Shown here: piece by piece, positions 7,997 to 16,812 of the stretch
Layout of the letters: each line of letters begins with the position of its first letter
Position numbering within the stretch: the first letter of the stretch is position 1
NCBI GenBank assembly: GCA_959026725.1
Contig: CAUFMG010000008.1
Location: 1 to 64,000, forward strand
Length of the DNA stretch: 64,000 nucleotides
Direction: 5' to 3'
Source: an uncultured Collinsella sp.
GTDB lineage: Bacteria > Actinomycetota > Coriobacteriia > Coriobacteriales > Coriobacteriaceae
Made by a program: the position numbers and the translations under genes
The notes under the pieces: generated by a model
Seen by the model: only the letters and a program-made list of their open reading frames with translations
Told to the model about the DNA's origin: nothing
The model's database searches: none

Positions 7997-8560
7997 CTAG
8001 ACGCGGGAGACGAACTTGCCGTCGCGGGTGTCAATCTTGATGACCTCGCCCTCGTTGAGGTACATGGGGACCTGAATGACAGCGCCGGTGTCGATCGTGG
8101 CCGGCTTGGTGGAACCCTGGACGGTGTCGCCCTTAAAGCCCGGGTCGGTCTGGACGATGGTGGTCTCGATGAACATCGGCGGGGTCACGCCCATGAGCTC
8201 ATCGTCGGCGAAGAGCAGCTGGCAAATGTCGTTCTCGCGCAGCCACTTGGAGTTCTCGCCCACCATGTCCTCGGGAACGGGAACCTGCTCATAGGTCTCG
8301 TTGTCCATGAAGATGTAGTCGGCGCCATCGTTGTAGAGGTACTGGAACTCACGGGTGGTGAGCATGACGCTCTCGAACTTGGTGCCGGCGTTGCAGGTGT
8401 TCTCGACGACGCGGCCGCTCTTGATGTCGCGGGTCTTGTAGCGCACAAACGCGCCGCCCTTGCCCGGCTTGACATGCTGGAACTCGACGATGGTGTAGAC
8501 CTTGTCCTTGATGCGGAGACCGAGGCCGTTCTTGAAGTCGGCGGTGGAAATGGTAGGCAT
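7997..8560 (-). CDS. efp: Elongation factor P
   Basis: Ribosomal E-site factor that relieves stalling at polyproline. The 187 aa begin MPTISTADFKNG, and the modifiable lysine lies in HVKPGKGGAF (Lys34 position). The KOW-like, OB and C-terminal OB domains are all represented (VTPPMFIETTIVQTDPGFKGDT near residue 140). The ATG at 8560 follows AAAGG. First gene of the run that continues through asp23, nusB, xseB, tlyA, nadK and recN. Confidence 0.96.
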   Translation of the reverse strand: MPTISTADFKNGLGLRIKDKVYTIVEFQHVKPGKGGAFVRYKTRDIKSGRVVENTCNAGTKFESVMLTTREFQYLYNDGADYIFMDNETYEQVPVPEDMVGENSKWLRENDICQLLFADDELMGVTPPMFIETTIVQTDPGFKGDTVQGSTKPATIDTGAVIQVPMYLNEGEVIKIDTRDGKFVSRV

Positions 8561-8617
8561 AGCGACCTTTCTTGTTATGGGCAGAACGCACAAGCGTCCA
8601 AATTACATACGACAGAA

Positions 8618-8623
8618 ATTATA
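8618..8623 (-). promoter_or_regulatory. Candidate -10 box for the efp operon
   Basis: On the minus strand a perfect TATAAT lies about 58 nt upstream of the efp ATG and just downstream of the peptidase terminator. No good -35 is seen at 17 nt. Confidence 0.5.
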
Positions 8624-8655
8624 CACTTGCAGACGGCGCCTGCGGCGAGCGCATA

Positions 8656-8697
8656 AAAAGAGAACGCGGGGCGTCCGAATCAATCCGGACGCCCCGC
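8656..8697 (-). terminator. Rho-independent terminator after the M24 peptidase
   Basis: On the minus strand GCGGGGCGTCCG (8686-8697) pairs perfectly with CGGACGCCCCGC (8666-8677), and a T-rich tract (CTCTTTTTA) follows. It separates the peptidase from the efp operon. Confidence 0.85.
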
Positions 8698-8720
8698 CCC
8701 AAACTATCTACCGAAGTAGA

Positions 8721-9851
8721 CTAGCAGTCGATAACGTGCAGGTCGTGCGGGGTCTTGGTGAAGGGCTCGTAGCCGTTCTCGGTGACCACGCCGTAGTCCT
8801 CCAGGCGCACGCCGCCCACGCCGGGCAGGTAGACGCCGGGCTCCATGGTGATAACCGAGCCGACCTCGATGATATTCTTGCTGCGGTTAAAGTTGGGCAG
8901 CTCATGGATGTCGATGCCCACGCCGTGACCCAAGCCATGGTTATAGTAATCGCCATAGCCGGCATCGCCGATGATCTTCTTGGAGAGCTTAAAGATGTCG
9001 TTGCCCTCAACGCCCGGATGGATGGCGGCGACGCACTCCTCGTGCGTACGGCGCACGAGTGCGTACAGGTCGAGCTGCTCCTGGGTGGGCTCGCCCATCA
9101 CGACAGTGCGCGTCATGTCGGAGCGGTAATCGCAATAGCCCGCGCCGTAATCCATAAGAACGAAATCGCCCTTCTCGATCACGCGGTCGCTCGGCACGGC
9201 ATGCGGGTTGGCGGTGTTGGGGCCGCTCGCGACGATGGAACCGAAGGCCAGGCTGTCGGCACCGTTGGCGAACATAAAGTTCTCGAGCTCGTTGCGTACC
9301 TGCTTCTCGGTCATACCGGGCTTAATAAAGCCGAGCATGTGCTGGAAGGCGGCATCGGTGATCGACTGCGCATGGCGCATGAGCTCAATCTCCTCGGCGT
9401 CCTTGATGGCGCGCATCTTGCGGATATCGTCGTGCATCAGCGGCAGCATACAGGCGACGGAACAGTCCTCCAGGCCGCGCTGAATACCCTGGTAGAAATT
9501 AATCTGCATATCGTCCTCGACAGCGCAGACGCGGCATTTGTTGGCCGCGATCTTGCCGGCGACCCAACCGGGGATGGTGCCCTCATCCATGTCGTAGACC
9601 CAGGGGCTGCCGGCTGGCGTGTTCTCCTCAAAGCTGTTGAGGTAGCGCGAGTCGGTGTGGAACAGGCACTGGTCGGCCGTAATAAACGCAGCGTGCGGGA
9701 ACTCGAAGGTGTAGTCGAAGACGCCCTTCACGCCCGTAAGCCAACGAAGGTTGGCCTCGTCGCGCACCACGATGGCGTCGTAGCCACGCTCGACCATCAG
9801 GGCACGGACACGCTCGATACGACCGGCAGGACCGGCAGCAAACTCAGACAT
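8721..9851 (-). CDS. M24 family Xaa-Pro aminopeptidase/dipeptidase
   Basis: Cytosolic metallopeptidase cleaving N-terminal Xaa-Pro bonds. A creatinase-like N-terminal domain (about residues 1-145) precedes the pita-bread catalytic domain. The metal ligands are all visible: the two Asp in LMDYGAGYCDYRSDMTRT, His in NHGLGHGVGIDIHE, and the two Glu in VITMEPGVYLPGVGGVRLED. The 376 aa match the PepP/PepQ-like family. A TTGACT hexamer at 9972-9977 (minus strand) may belong to its promoter, though the best -10 (TATCAT) is only 14 nt away. Monocistronic with its own terminator. Confidence 0.92.
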   Translation of the reverse strand: MSEFAAGPAGRIERVRALMVERGYDAIVVRDEANLRWLTGVKGVFDYTFEFPHAAFITADQCLFHTDSRYLNSFEENTPAGSPWVYDMDEGTIPGWVAGKIAANKCRVCAVEDDMQINFYQGIQRGLEDCSVACMLPLMHDDIRKMRAIKDAEEIELMRHAQSITDAAFQHMLGFIKPGMTEKQVRNELENFMFANGADSLAFGSIVASGPNTANPHAVPSDRVIEKGDFVLMDYGAGYCDYRSDMTRTVVMGEPTQEQLDLYALVRRTHEECVAAIHPGVEGNDIFKLSKKIIGDAGYGDYYNHGLGHGVGIDIHELPNFNRSKNIIEVGSVITMEPGVYLPGVGGVRLEDYGVVTENGYEPFTKTPHDLHVIDC

Positions 9852-9983
9852 GCAGATTCCTTTCTTGTTGTCTCAATATAGACGGGACGGGTCTCAACCG
9901 AACGACGGAATCGCATGCGATCCGCAACCGATTGAAAACCCGCCCCTCAACATGATACGAAAGACGATGGAAGTCAATAAATC

Positions 9984-11093
9984 TTAGAGAAGTTCTTTAC
10001 GAGAAGCCAAGTAGGCGTGAGCATGGCGCTCAAGAACCTCGTCCTCGACGCTCGTTAGGCGAATGGCGCCGAGCGCCGCGGGCAGCGGCAGCATGCTGCG
10101 GTTCGAGCGGACAAACTGCTGTCTGCGGAACTCCTCGATATATGCGGCAGGCTCCAAGTCGAAGGCAAGCTCCTCGATGCCAAAGTCCTCCAGGCAGTCA
10201 TCGAGATCAAACACATAGTCGATATCGAAGTCGCAGGCATCGTGTGCTAGGCGCGCCTCAAAGCGCATGCCCTCGGACAACAGCTGGTAGGCAGGGACCT
10301 GCGAAGCGGCATCGCCCAAGCAAGCGCGCAGGGTGCGCTCCCCCGTCTTGCCAAAATCGAGCGCATGGCGAGCGCTCGGGTTCGTGGCCGTCAGCACGTC
10401 CTTGCGGGCAGTCTGAGACCATTGAACGGCATTGACGAGTGCGACCTCCTCGCCCGCGAGAATCTCGGGGACGGTCTCAGTAAACTGATTCCAGCGGGAC
10501 TTACTGCTCGAAAGCATGGTGCCAACAAGTACCGCATAGCCGAACTTGAGGTCCTCGGGTTCCGCCTCGCGAACAAGGTCGAGATCACACACAACCAAGC
10601 CCGGTTCGGGACGGAACGCGATAGCGGGAAGCGCATTGGCCAACGAGGCGACGAGCGGCTTCATGGTCGTCGCGACCGTGAGCATGGCGTCGAAGGTCGT
10701 CGGCAGCAGCGCGCACTCGGTTCGGCCACACCACTGGTTGGCGCACCAGCCAACAACCGAACAGGTTGCGGCATCGCCAACAGCGACAACCAGATCGTCG
10801 CAGGTGATGCGGTTGGCAGACAGGGCGCCAAAGATAGCATCGGCGTCGGCCAGCGTGGCACCAGCAGGCGAAACCTCGAGGACGAGCAGCGACACGGCAA
10901 AACCGGCGTCGACCAGCGCATGCTCGACGACCTCACCAAAACGCTCGGATGTGGCGTCGTTCCAAACCACCATCGCGCGCTTAGGCTTGCCCACGGCCGA
11001 GGCAAACATGCGCGGCAGCTCATCGAACGCGCCCAATCCGACGCGGACATCGACACTGCGGTTTTGGAAATTGATCAGTTGACGGCGAATCAT
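9984..11093 (-). CDS. 3-dehydroquinate synthase-like protein (degenerate AroB, probable pseudoenzyme)
   Basis: The 369 aa align along the length of AroB, but the active-site motifs are changed. The NAD-loop GGGVVGD of AroB is VGDAATC here. The SSVGGKT lysine loop after LPTT is TVATTMKP. The metal-ligand Glu of AEVIKYG is lost (GYAVLVG). The two His regions NFGHTFGH and LHGEAV appear as DFGKTGER and PAYQLLSE. All three zinc ligands and the catalytic lysine are therefore absent, while the frame is intact and the core positions still recognisable. The ATG at 11093 overlaps aroK by 4 nt (ATGA), implying coupled translation with shikimate kinase. Dehydroquinate synthesis is unlikely; a structural or regulatory role is possible but unproven. 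Confidence 0.8.
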   Translation of the reverse strand: MIRRQLINFQNRSVDVRVGLGAFDELPRMFASAVGKPKRAMVVWNDATSERFGEVVEHALVDAGFAVSLLVLEVSPAGATLADADAIFGALSANRITCDDLVVAVGDAATCSVVGWCANQWCGRTECALLPTTFDAMLTVATTMKPLVASLANALPAIAFRPEPGLVVCDLDLVREAEPEDLKFGYAVLVGTMLSSSKSRWNQFTETVPEILAGEEVALVNAVQWSQTARKDVLTATNPSARHALDFGKTGERTLRACLGDAASQVPAYQLLSEGMRFEARLAHDACDFDIDYVFDLDDCLEDFGIEELAFDLEPAAYIEEFRRQQFVRSNRSMLPLPAALGAIRLTSVEDEVLERHAHAYLASRKELL

Positions 11094-11623
11094 AGCAGTC
11101 CACGCTCCAAAAGCATCTCGGCACAAAGGTAGGAAACGTCCTCGAAGGACTTGTTGCGAATATCAAGGGTAATATCGGCGGCCTGGCGATACAGCGGACG
11201 ACGATGCTCAAACAGGCGCGCGGCATGCTCGGGCGAACGGAAATCGGGGCGCGTGTCGGACCGACGAATCTGGCGAATCGAATCCTCGAAGTCGCCCTCG
11301 AGGTACACGCACGTACCCATTTCGTGCATCAGCTCAATATTCACCGGCGTCTCGACGATACCGCCCCCGCACGAAACCAACAGGCTGCGCTCGCTTTGGA
11401 GCGAACGGAGCGCCGAGGTCTCGAGCTCGCGAAAACGATCCTCGCCCTCCGTCTCAAAAATCTCGGTTACCGACTTGCCGCAACGGCGCACGACCAGGCG
11501 GTCGGTATCGATAAAACGCCGCTTGAACATAGTGCCGACGTTGCGCGCAAGCGTCGATTTGCCCGCGCCCAAAAAGCCGATAAAGAAGATATGGTCGCAG
11601 CCGTGTTTGATGTGCTGAGACAT
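11090..11623 (-). CDS. aroK: Shikimate kinase
   Basis: Phosphorylates shikimate at the 3-position in aromatic amino-acid synthesis. All key elements are intact in 177 aa: Walker A GFLGAGKST, shikimate-binding Asp in IDTDRLV, FRELE arginine, CGGGIV loop, and RPLY arginine in the lid region. It is followed, with a 4-nt overlap, by the degenerate AroB-like gene and preceded at 8 nt by the YqeG-type phosphatase gene. Confidence 0.94.
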   Translation of the reverse strand: MSQHIKHGCDHIFFIGFLGAGKSTLARNVGTMFKRRFIDTDRLVVRRCGKSVTEIFETEGEDRFRELETSALRSLQSERSLLVSCGGGIVETPVNIELMHEMGTCVYLEGDFEDSIRQIRRSDTRPDFRSPEHAARLFEHRRPLYRQAADITLDIRNKSFEDVSYLCAEMLLERGLL

Positions 11624-11631
11624 GGCGAAAC

Positions 11632-12129
11632 CTATTCCTCGCAGGGAAGGTCGCGCAGGGCCCGGCGCTCAAAGATACGGAAGATCTGCGTGTACCACAG
11701 GTCCTGGGTTGCCTGCGGCTTAACCAGGATAGTATCGACGCCGGCAAAATTGCCGCTCCACACGTCCGTGTAGAGCTGATCACCGATCAGCACCGCCTCG
11801 TCGGCCGTGGCGCCGAGGCGCTTAAGACCCGCCTTGAGGGCAAACGGCGCCGGCTTCATGGCGTGGCTGATGGCCTCGAGTCCCAGCTCGCGTGCAGAGC
11901 TCATGACCTGGTCGCGATGCCAGTTGTTGGACACCATGCACAGCTTAAAGCCTTTGGCGCGGGCGGCATCGAGCCAAGCGGAAACCGCGGCGGGAACCTG
12001 CTCGGTGTCGCGCGGCACCAGGGTGTTATCGCGATCGAGCAGAATGGCGCGTTTGCCGTCGGCCCACAGGGCATCAAGGTCGATGCGATCGACCGAGGCA
12101 ACGTATCGTTTGGGGCTAAAAATCCTCAT
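11632..12129 (-). CDS. YqeG-family HAD-IIIA phosphatase
   Basis: HAD-superfamily phosphatase of 165 aa. HAD motif I is LLDRDNTLVP, motif II VSNNW, and motifs III/IV appear as the KPAPFAL lysine and IGDQLYTDVWSGN. This matches the YqeG family, whose physiological substrate (possibly phosphatidylglycerophosphate in some relatives) is not settled. The start MRIFSPKRY at 12129 lies 1 nt after the mltG stop codon; the 75-residue upstream extension is the mltG gene in another frame and is not real. Confidence 0.9.
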   Translation of the reverse strand: MRIFSPKRYVASVDRIDLDALWADGKRAILLDRDNTLVPRDTEQVPAAVSAWLDAARAKGFKLCMVSNNWHRDQVMSSARELGLEAISHAMKPAPFALKAGLKRLGATADEAVLIGDQLYTDVWSGNFAGVDTILVKPQATQDLWYTQIFRIFERRALRDLPCEE

Positions 12130-12130
12130 G

Positions 12131-13564
12131 CTAATTCCAAGACTGTTGATGCTCTTCGTAGGTTTGCGAGAAGTACTCCTCGTCCTGCGTAATGTAGAAA
12201 TACAGGTCATCGGAGTCGGTCGGCTCAAGCGTGGCCTTGAGTGCCTCGAGCGACGGAGAGCAGATGGGCGTGGGCGGCAGGCCCTCATGCTTATAGGTGT
12301 TATACGGGCTATCGCTCTGCAGGTCGTCGGCGGTAACCTCGCCACCGGTGACATACATCATGGTCGCATCGCTGTTGAGATAGCGCAGACCGTCGAGCTT
12401 GCCGGCAAGGCGGTTGTAGAAGACCGAGGCCACGTGCGCACGTTGATCGGCGTTGAGGCCCTCGCGCTCAACGATAGAGGCCAAGTTGACGATGTCGTAG
12501 TCGGACATCTCCACACCATAGCGCTCCTTGATCTTGGCTTCGCAGCTCGCAAAGTCAAGCGACTTGTACTCGGTCTTAAACTGATCGAGCATAGCGCGAA
12601 TCACGTCATCGACCGTCGGCGAATCGCCCAACGAATAAGTCTTGGGGAACAAGAAACCCTCAAGCGAGTCGTTGGCGGCGCCCTTAAGGAAGCTATAGTC
12701 GTCCACGTAGTTGGAGGCCTTAGCCTGGTTGAGGAAGTCTTCCTTAGAGATGCCATCGTAGGCCTGGGCCACACGGTCGGCGACTTGATCGACCGTCAGG
12801 CCCTCAGGGATAGTTAGCGCATTGGAGCCCGCGTTGGGACCTTCCATGAGCTGTTGAACAACCTTGGTCGCGTCCATGAGTGTGGTGAACAAATAGGTAC
12901 CAGGCTTGAGCGACATATCGGCGTTGAGCTTTTTCACCGCCGCATAGTAATCCTTGGGATTCTCGACGATATGGTTCTCGGAGAGAATCGAGGCGATCGT
13001 ATCGCCCGAAGCACCGTCGGGAATGGTTACCGTAACCTGCTGACCAGCCGTGACCTTCGTATCCTCACCGGCAAAGAAGCCCTTGACGGCCGGCACGACA
13101 AAGAAAACGATCGCGACAAGCGCAAGCACCGCCACCACAACGCCGATGATCATGGGAACCGGAGAGCTCTTCTTTTGAGCACCGCGACGAGTATGCGTGT
13201 TGTAGCTCGAGCGGGTCGCCGGAGCAACGCCATGCGAACCGCGGGCGTGATGAGAATGCGATTGGGGGGCCTGCGTTCGCTGGGTAGGTGCCTGCTGCTT
13301 AAAGCGGGTACCGCCTGCAGGCTGGGCCGTACGAGCAGTGGGCTGCTGAGCCGCGTGAGAAGCCGGATGCTGAACCGAACGAGCAGAAGGCTGCTGACCC
13401 GTCCGTTGAACAGGTTGGGCCGAACGAGAGAAGGACTGCACCGGGCGCGCGGCAGGCTGAGCTGCGCGCTGCGTCGGCTGTGCCGGACGCTGGCCAGGCT
13501 GGGCAGGGCGCGACGCCGGCTGACGTGTACGATTCGGCTGGCGCGGATCGGAAGCACTAGGCAT
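12131..13564 (-). CDS. mltG: Endolytic murein transglycosylase MltG (YceG-like)
   Basis: Membrane-anchored lytic transglycosylase that cuts nascent glycan strands and sets their length. In 477 aa, an N-terminal region of about 125 residues rich in Gln, Pro, Arg and Ala (cytoplasmic, low complexity) precedes one membrane segment (MIIGVVVAVLALVAIVFFVV). A LysM-like portion (VTIPDGASGDTIASIL) is followed by the YceG catalytic domain with the Glu in SIVEREGLNADQR. The ATG at 13564 overlaps the end of ruvX by 8 nt and has GAGG upstream. The upstream in-frame extension lies inside ruvX. Confidence 0.94.
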   Translation of the reverse strand: MPSASDPRQPNRTRQPASRPAQPGQRPAQPTQRAAQPAARPVQSFSRSAQPVQRTGQQPSARSVQHPASHAAQQPTARTAQPAGGTRFKQQAPTQRTQAPQSHSHHARGSHGVAPATRSSYNTHTRRGAQKKSSPVPMIIGVVVAVLALVAIVFFVVPAVKGFFAGEDTKVTAGQQVTVTIPDGASGDTIASILSENHIVENPKDYYAAVKKLNADMSLKPGTYLFTTLMDATKVVQQLMEGPNAGSNALTIPEGLTVDQVADRVAQAYDGISKEDFLNQAKASNYVDDYSFLKGAANDSLEGFLFPKTYSLGDSPTVDDVIRAMLDQFKTEYKSLDFASCEAKIKERYGVEMSDYDIVNLASIVEREGLNADQRAHVASVFYNRLAGKLDGLRYLNSDATMMYVTGGEVTADDLQSDSPYNTYKHEGLPPTPICSPSLEALKATLEPTDSDDLYFYITQDEEYFSQTYEEHQQSWN

Positions 13565-13985
13565 GCGAAACCTCCTCGTTTTTACGATCGAGCCACGTCT
13601 GCAAAAAAAGGCTGGCGGCAATCATGTCGATCTTGCCCCTCATCTGCTTTTCGTTGAGGCCCTGCTCGCGCAGGATACGCTTGGCCTCTTGCGAGGACAG
13701 ACGCTCGTCCTCAAACTCCAGCGGAAGATCGAGCTCGTCGGCAATCTTTTGCGCCACGGCGGCAACGCGCTCGGCTTGGGGGCCGGGCTCACCGGCCATG
13801 GTCAGGGGACGTCCGCTTACCAGGATGTCGGGCTCATAGTCTTCGACCAGGTAGCGGAACGTCTTGGCCATACCGGTGACCTCGGCGGCCGGGAGCACCT
13901 TGACGGGCATCGCCATCTTGCCATCACGGCTCGAGACGGCGATGCCAATCCTGGTCTCCCCTATGTCCAGCGCAAGCGCGACCAC
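13557..13985 (-). CDS. ruvX: Holliday junction resolvase-like RuvX/YqgF
   Basis: RNase H-fold nuclease implicated in 16S rRNA 3'-end maturation and proposed as a Holliday-junction resolvase. The 142 aa carry the catalytic Asp in LALDIGETRIGIAVS, the Glu in FEDERLSSQEA and the final Asp in KIDMIAASLFLQ. It lies 17 nt after alaS, as in many bacteria where alaS-yrzL-yqgF cluster; no YrzL-like gene is present here. It overlaps mltG by 8 nt. Confidence 0.93.
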   Translation of the reverse strand: MVALALDIGETRIGIAVSSRDGKMAMPVKVLPAAEVTGMAKTFRYLVEDYEPDILVSGRPLTMAGEPGPQAERVAAVAQKIADELDLPLEFEDERLSSQEAKRILREQGLNEKQMRGKIDMIAASLFLQTWLDRKNEEVSHA

Positions 13986-14002
13986 AGTGACTTCTTAGAT
14001 TC

Positions 14003-16660
14003 TTAGGCGCCGAGCGCGGTCTTGGCGGCCGCGAGGGCATCGGCGATGCCGGCAGCATTCTTGCCACCGGCCTGGGCCATGTTGGGACGGCCACCACCGC
14101 GACCGTCGACCAGACCCGCGATCTGCTTGATCACATTACCGGCGTGGAACCCGGCCTTCACGGCGTCATCGGAGCCGGCAGCGAGCAGGGCCGGAGTGCC
14201 CTTCTCAGTCACGCTGGCGACGACACAAGCGACAGGGCCGGCGACCTTCTGGTGCACGGTATCCCATACGTTGCGCAGGTCGGCAGCCTCAAGGCCCTGG
14301 AGCTCAGCAACGACGAGCTTGTAGCCACCGAGCTCGACAGCACCCTCGATGGCGCTGGAAATAGCGTCGGAGGAACCACCGGTCAGAGCCTTTTTGAGCT
14401 TGTTGGACGTCTCGCGCAGCTCGACCTGCAGGTTCTCCACACGGGCGGGAACCTCGTCGACGCGGCACTTGAGCGCAGCAGCGGCGGCGTCAACGAGTGC
14501 CAGGCGGTCGGCCATATAGTCGAGAGCACCCTTAGAGGTCACGGCCTCGATACGGCGGACGTTCGAGCCCGTGGAGGACTCGGAAATAATCTTGAACAGG
14601 CCGATCTCGGCGGTGTTGGCAGCGTGCGTGCCACCGCAGAGCTCGCGAGAGAACGGCTGGTCCTCGGCGCCCACGGAGACGACGCGGACGACATCGCCGT
14701 ACTTCTCTCCAAACAGAGCAACAGCGCCGGCAGCCTTAGCCTCGTCGATGCCCATAACACGGGTCACGACCGGCTTGGAGGCGAAGACCTGCTGGTTGAC
14801 CAAGTCCTCGACAGCCTTGAGCTGCTCGGAGGAAAGGGCCTCGAAGTGCGTAAAGTCAAAGCGCAGGTGCTCGGGCGTCACCAGCGAGCCGGCCTGGGAG
14901 ACATGCTCGCCCAGGACCTGCTTAAGGGCAGCGTCGAGCAGGTGCGTGGCGGTGTGGTTGCGGCGCAGGAAGCCACGGCGCTCGGCGTCGAGAGCGGCGG
15001 TCACAGCGGCACCGACAGTCAGCGTGCCATCGGCAACGTGCGCGACGTGGGCATACAGGCCGTTGTGGTTCTTGGTGTCGGCAACGGTCAGAACAACGCC
15101 CTCGGCGGAAAGCTTGCCGGCATCGCCCTGCTGACCACCCATCTCGGCATAGAACGGGGTGCGGTCGAGCACGACCTCGACATCCTCGCCCGCGGCTGCG
15201 GACTCGACGGACTCGCCGTTGCGCACGATGGCGACAACCTTGGCGCCCTCGATCACATCGTTGTCATAGCCGTCGAACTCGGTCGCTGCGACCTTGTCGG
15301 AAAGCTCGACCCACACGTCGTTGAAGCTACCCCAGGCGTCGCCCTTGGCGTTAGCGCGGGCGCGGGCCTTCTGGTCCTCCATGCAGGCAGTGAAGCCGTC
15401 CATGTCGACGTCGTGGCCAGCGGTGCCGGCGATCTCGACGGTCAGATCGATGGGGAAACCAAAGGTGTCGTGCAGCTTAAAGGCAACGTCGCCCGGAAGG
15501 ACGGCGCCGTCGGCGAGCGCGGCCAGGGCCTCGTCCAGGTAAACACGGCCGTTGTCGAGCGTCGTGGAGAAGCGCTCCTCCTCGGAGGCGACAATACCCT
15601 TAACGAGCGCGACGTTCTTGAGCAGCTCGGGATAGGCCTCGCCCATCTGAGCGTTAACCTCGTCGATGAACTTGGTAAGGAAGGCGCCCTCGATGCCCAG
15701 CAGGCGGCCGTGGAACACGGCGCGGCGGAGCAGACGGCGAAGGACGTACTCGCGACCCTCGTTACCGGGGAGGATGCCGTCGGAAATCATAAAGTCGACG
15801 GCACGGGAGTGATCGGCGATGATGCGCAGCGAGCGGCTGGCGCCGGAGTAATCATCGGCGTCATAGGTCTTGCCGCTGATCTCCTCGCCCAGCTTGATGA
15901 GATGCTGCATCAAGTCGCCGTCGTAATTGGCGGTCTTGTGCTGCATGATGGCGGCCATGCGCTCCAGGCCCATGCCCGTATCGAGGTTGCGGTGCGGCAG
16001 CTCCGGCATGGAGCCGTCCTCCTGACGGTCATACTGGGTAAAGACGAGATTCCAGAACTCCAGGAAGCGGTCGCAGTCGCAGCCAGGCTTGCAGTCAGGG
16101 CTGCCGCAGCCGACCTCCTCGCCCATGTCAAAGTAGATCTCTGAGCACGGACCGCAGGGACCGGTGGGGCCAGCGGCCCAGAAGTTGTCGTCCTCGCCCA
16201 GGCGGGAGATGTGGTCCTCGGCAACGCCCAGAGAACGCCACACGTCGTGGGTCTCGTCGTCCTCGGTAAAGACGGTGAAGTACAGGCGGTCGAGCGGCAG
16301 CTTGAACTCCTTGGTGATGAGCTCAAAGGCCCAGGCGCAAGCCTGCTCCTTGGAGACGCCGCCAAAAGAGAAATCGCCGAGCATCTCGAAGAACGACAAA
16401 TGACGACCGTCCTCGCCGATGCAATCGATGTCGTTGGTGCGGACGCACTTCTGGCAGGAGATCGCGCCGATCTCCTTCATGGTCTTCTTGCCCTGGTAGT
16501 ACTCCTTAAACTGGTTCATGCCGGCGTTGGCAAGCAGCAGCGAGGGATCATCGGGGACGAGGGACGAAGAAGGATAGAGCTTAAGACCGCGCTCCTCAAA
16601 GAAGTTGAGGAACTTGGAGCGGATCTCGGCCGTAGTCATTGACGGGTAGTCAGCACTCAT
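14003..16660 (-). CDS. alaS: Alanyl-tRNA synthetase
   Basis: Class II synthetase charging tRNA-Ala, with editing. The 885 aa begin MSADYPSMTTAEIRSKF. The editing-domain zinc motifs are HTATH and CGGTHAANTAEIG, and a C-Ala oligomerisation region with GGGRPNMAQAGG closes the protein. The ATG at 16660 has GAGGAG about 9 nt upstream; a 30-residue in-frame upstream extension is rejected because it runs into the promoter/terminator region. First gene of the alaS-ruvX-mltG-yqeG-aroK run. Confidence 0.97.
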   Translation of the reverse strand: MSADYPSMTTAEIRSKFLNFFEERGLKLYPSSSLVPDDPSLLLANAGMNQFKEYYQGKKTMKEIGAISCQKCVRTNDIDCIGEDGRHLSFFEMLGDFSFGGVSKEQACAWAFELITKEFKLPLDRLYFTVFTEDDETHDVWRSLGVAEDHISRLGEDDNFWAAGPTGPCGPCSEIYFDMGEEVGCGSPDCKPGCDCDRFLEFWNLVFTQYDRQEDGSMPELPHRNLDTGMGLERMAAIMQHKTANYDGDLMQHLIKLGEEISGKTYDADDYSGASRSLRIIADHSRAVDFMISDGILPGNEGREYVLRRLLRRAVFHGRLLGIEGAFLTKFIDEVNAQMGEAYPELLKNVALVKGIVASEEERFSTTLDNGRVYLDEALAALADGAVLPGDVAFKLHDTFGFPIDLTVEIAGTAGHDVDMDGFTACMEDQKARARANAKGDAWGSFNDVWVELSDKVAATEFDGYDNDVIEGAKVVAIVRNGESVESAAAGEDVEVVLDRTPFYAEMGGQQGDAGKLSAEGVVLTVADTKNHNGLYAHVAHVADGTLTVGAAVTAALDAERRGFLRRNHTATHLLDAALKQVLGEHVSQAGSLVTPEHLRFDFTHFEALSSEQLKAVEDLVNQQVFASKPVVTRVMGIDEAKAAGAVALFGEKYGDVVRVVSVGAEDQPFSRELCGGTHAANTAEIGLFKIISESSTGSNVRRIEAVTSKGALDYMADRLALVDAAAAALKCRVDEVPARVENLQVELRETSNKLKKALTGGSSDAISSAIEGAVELGGYKLVVAELQGLEAADLRNVWDTVHQKVAGPVACVVASVTEKGTPALLAAGSDDAVKAGFHAGNVIKQIAGLVDGRGGGRPNMAQAGGKNAAGIADALAAAKTALGA

Positions 16661-16733
16661 AGAGGGAATCTCCTCGGTTTCACATCGAAACAGTTCAAAC
16701 GTAACGATATTACCATCCCGCCGCGCAAGTGCA

Positions 16734-16763
16734 AAAAAGAGGGCCGGCACAATGCCGGCCCTT
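16734..16763 (-). terminator. Rho-independent terminator after the AI-2E transporter gene
   Basis: On the minus strand GGGCCGGC-N5-GCCGGCCC is followed by CTTTTTT. It lies between the sigma-factor operon and alaS. Confidence 0.88.
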
Positions 16764-16812
16764 CAGCGAAATTGCATGTTAGTGCGTATGAATGTTAACC
16801 CGAATTACCCCG

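Noticed and set aside
14144..16144. A 666-codon open frame opposite alaS
   Set aside because: Same reason; the alaS frame has full family conservation while this one has no recognisable motif.
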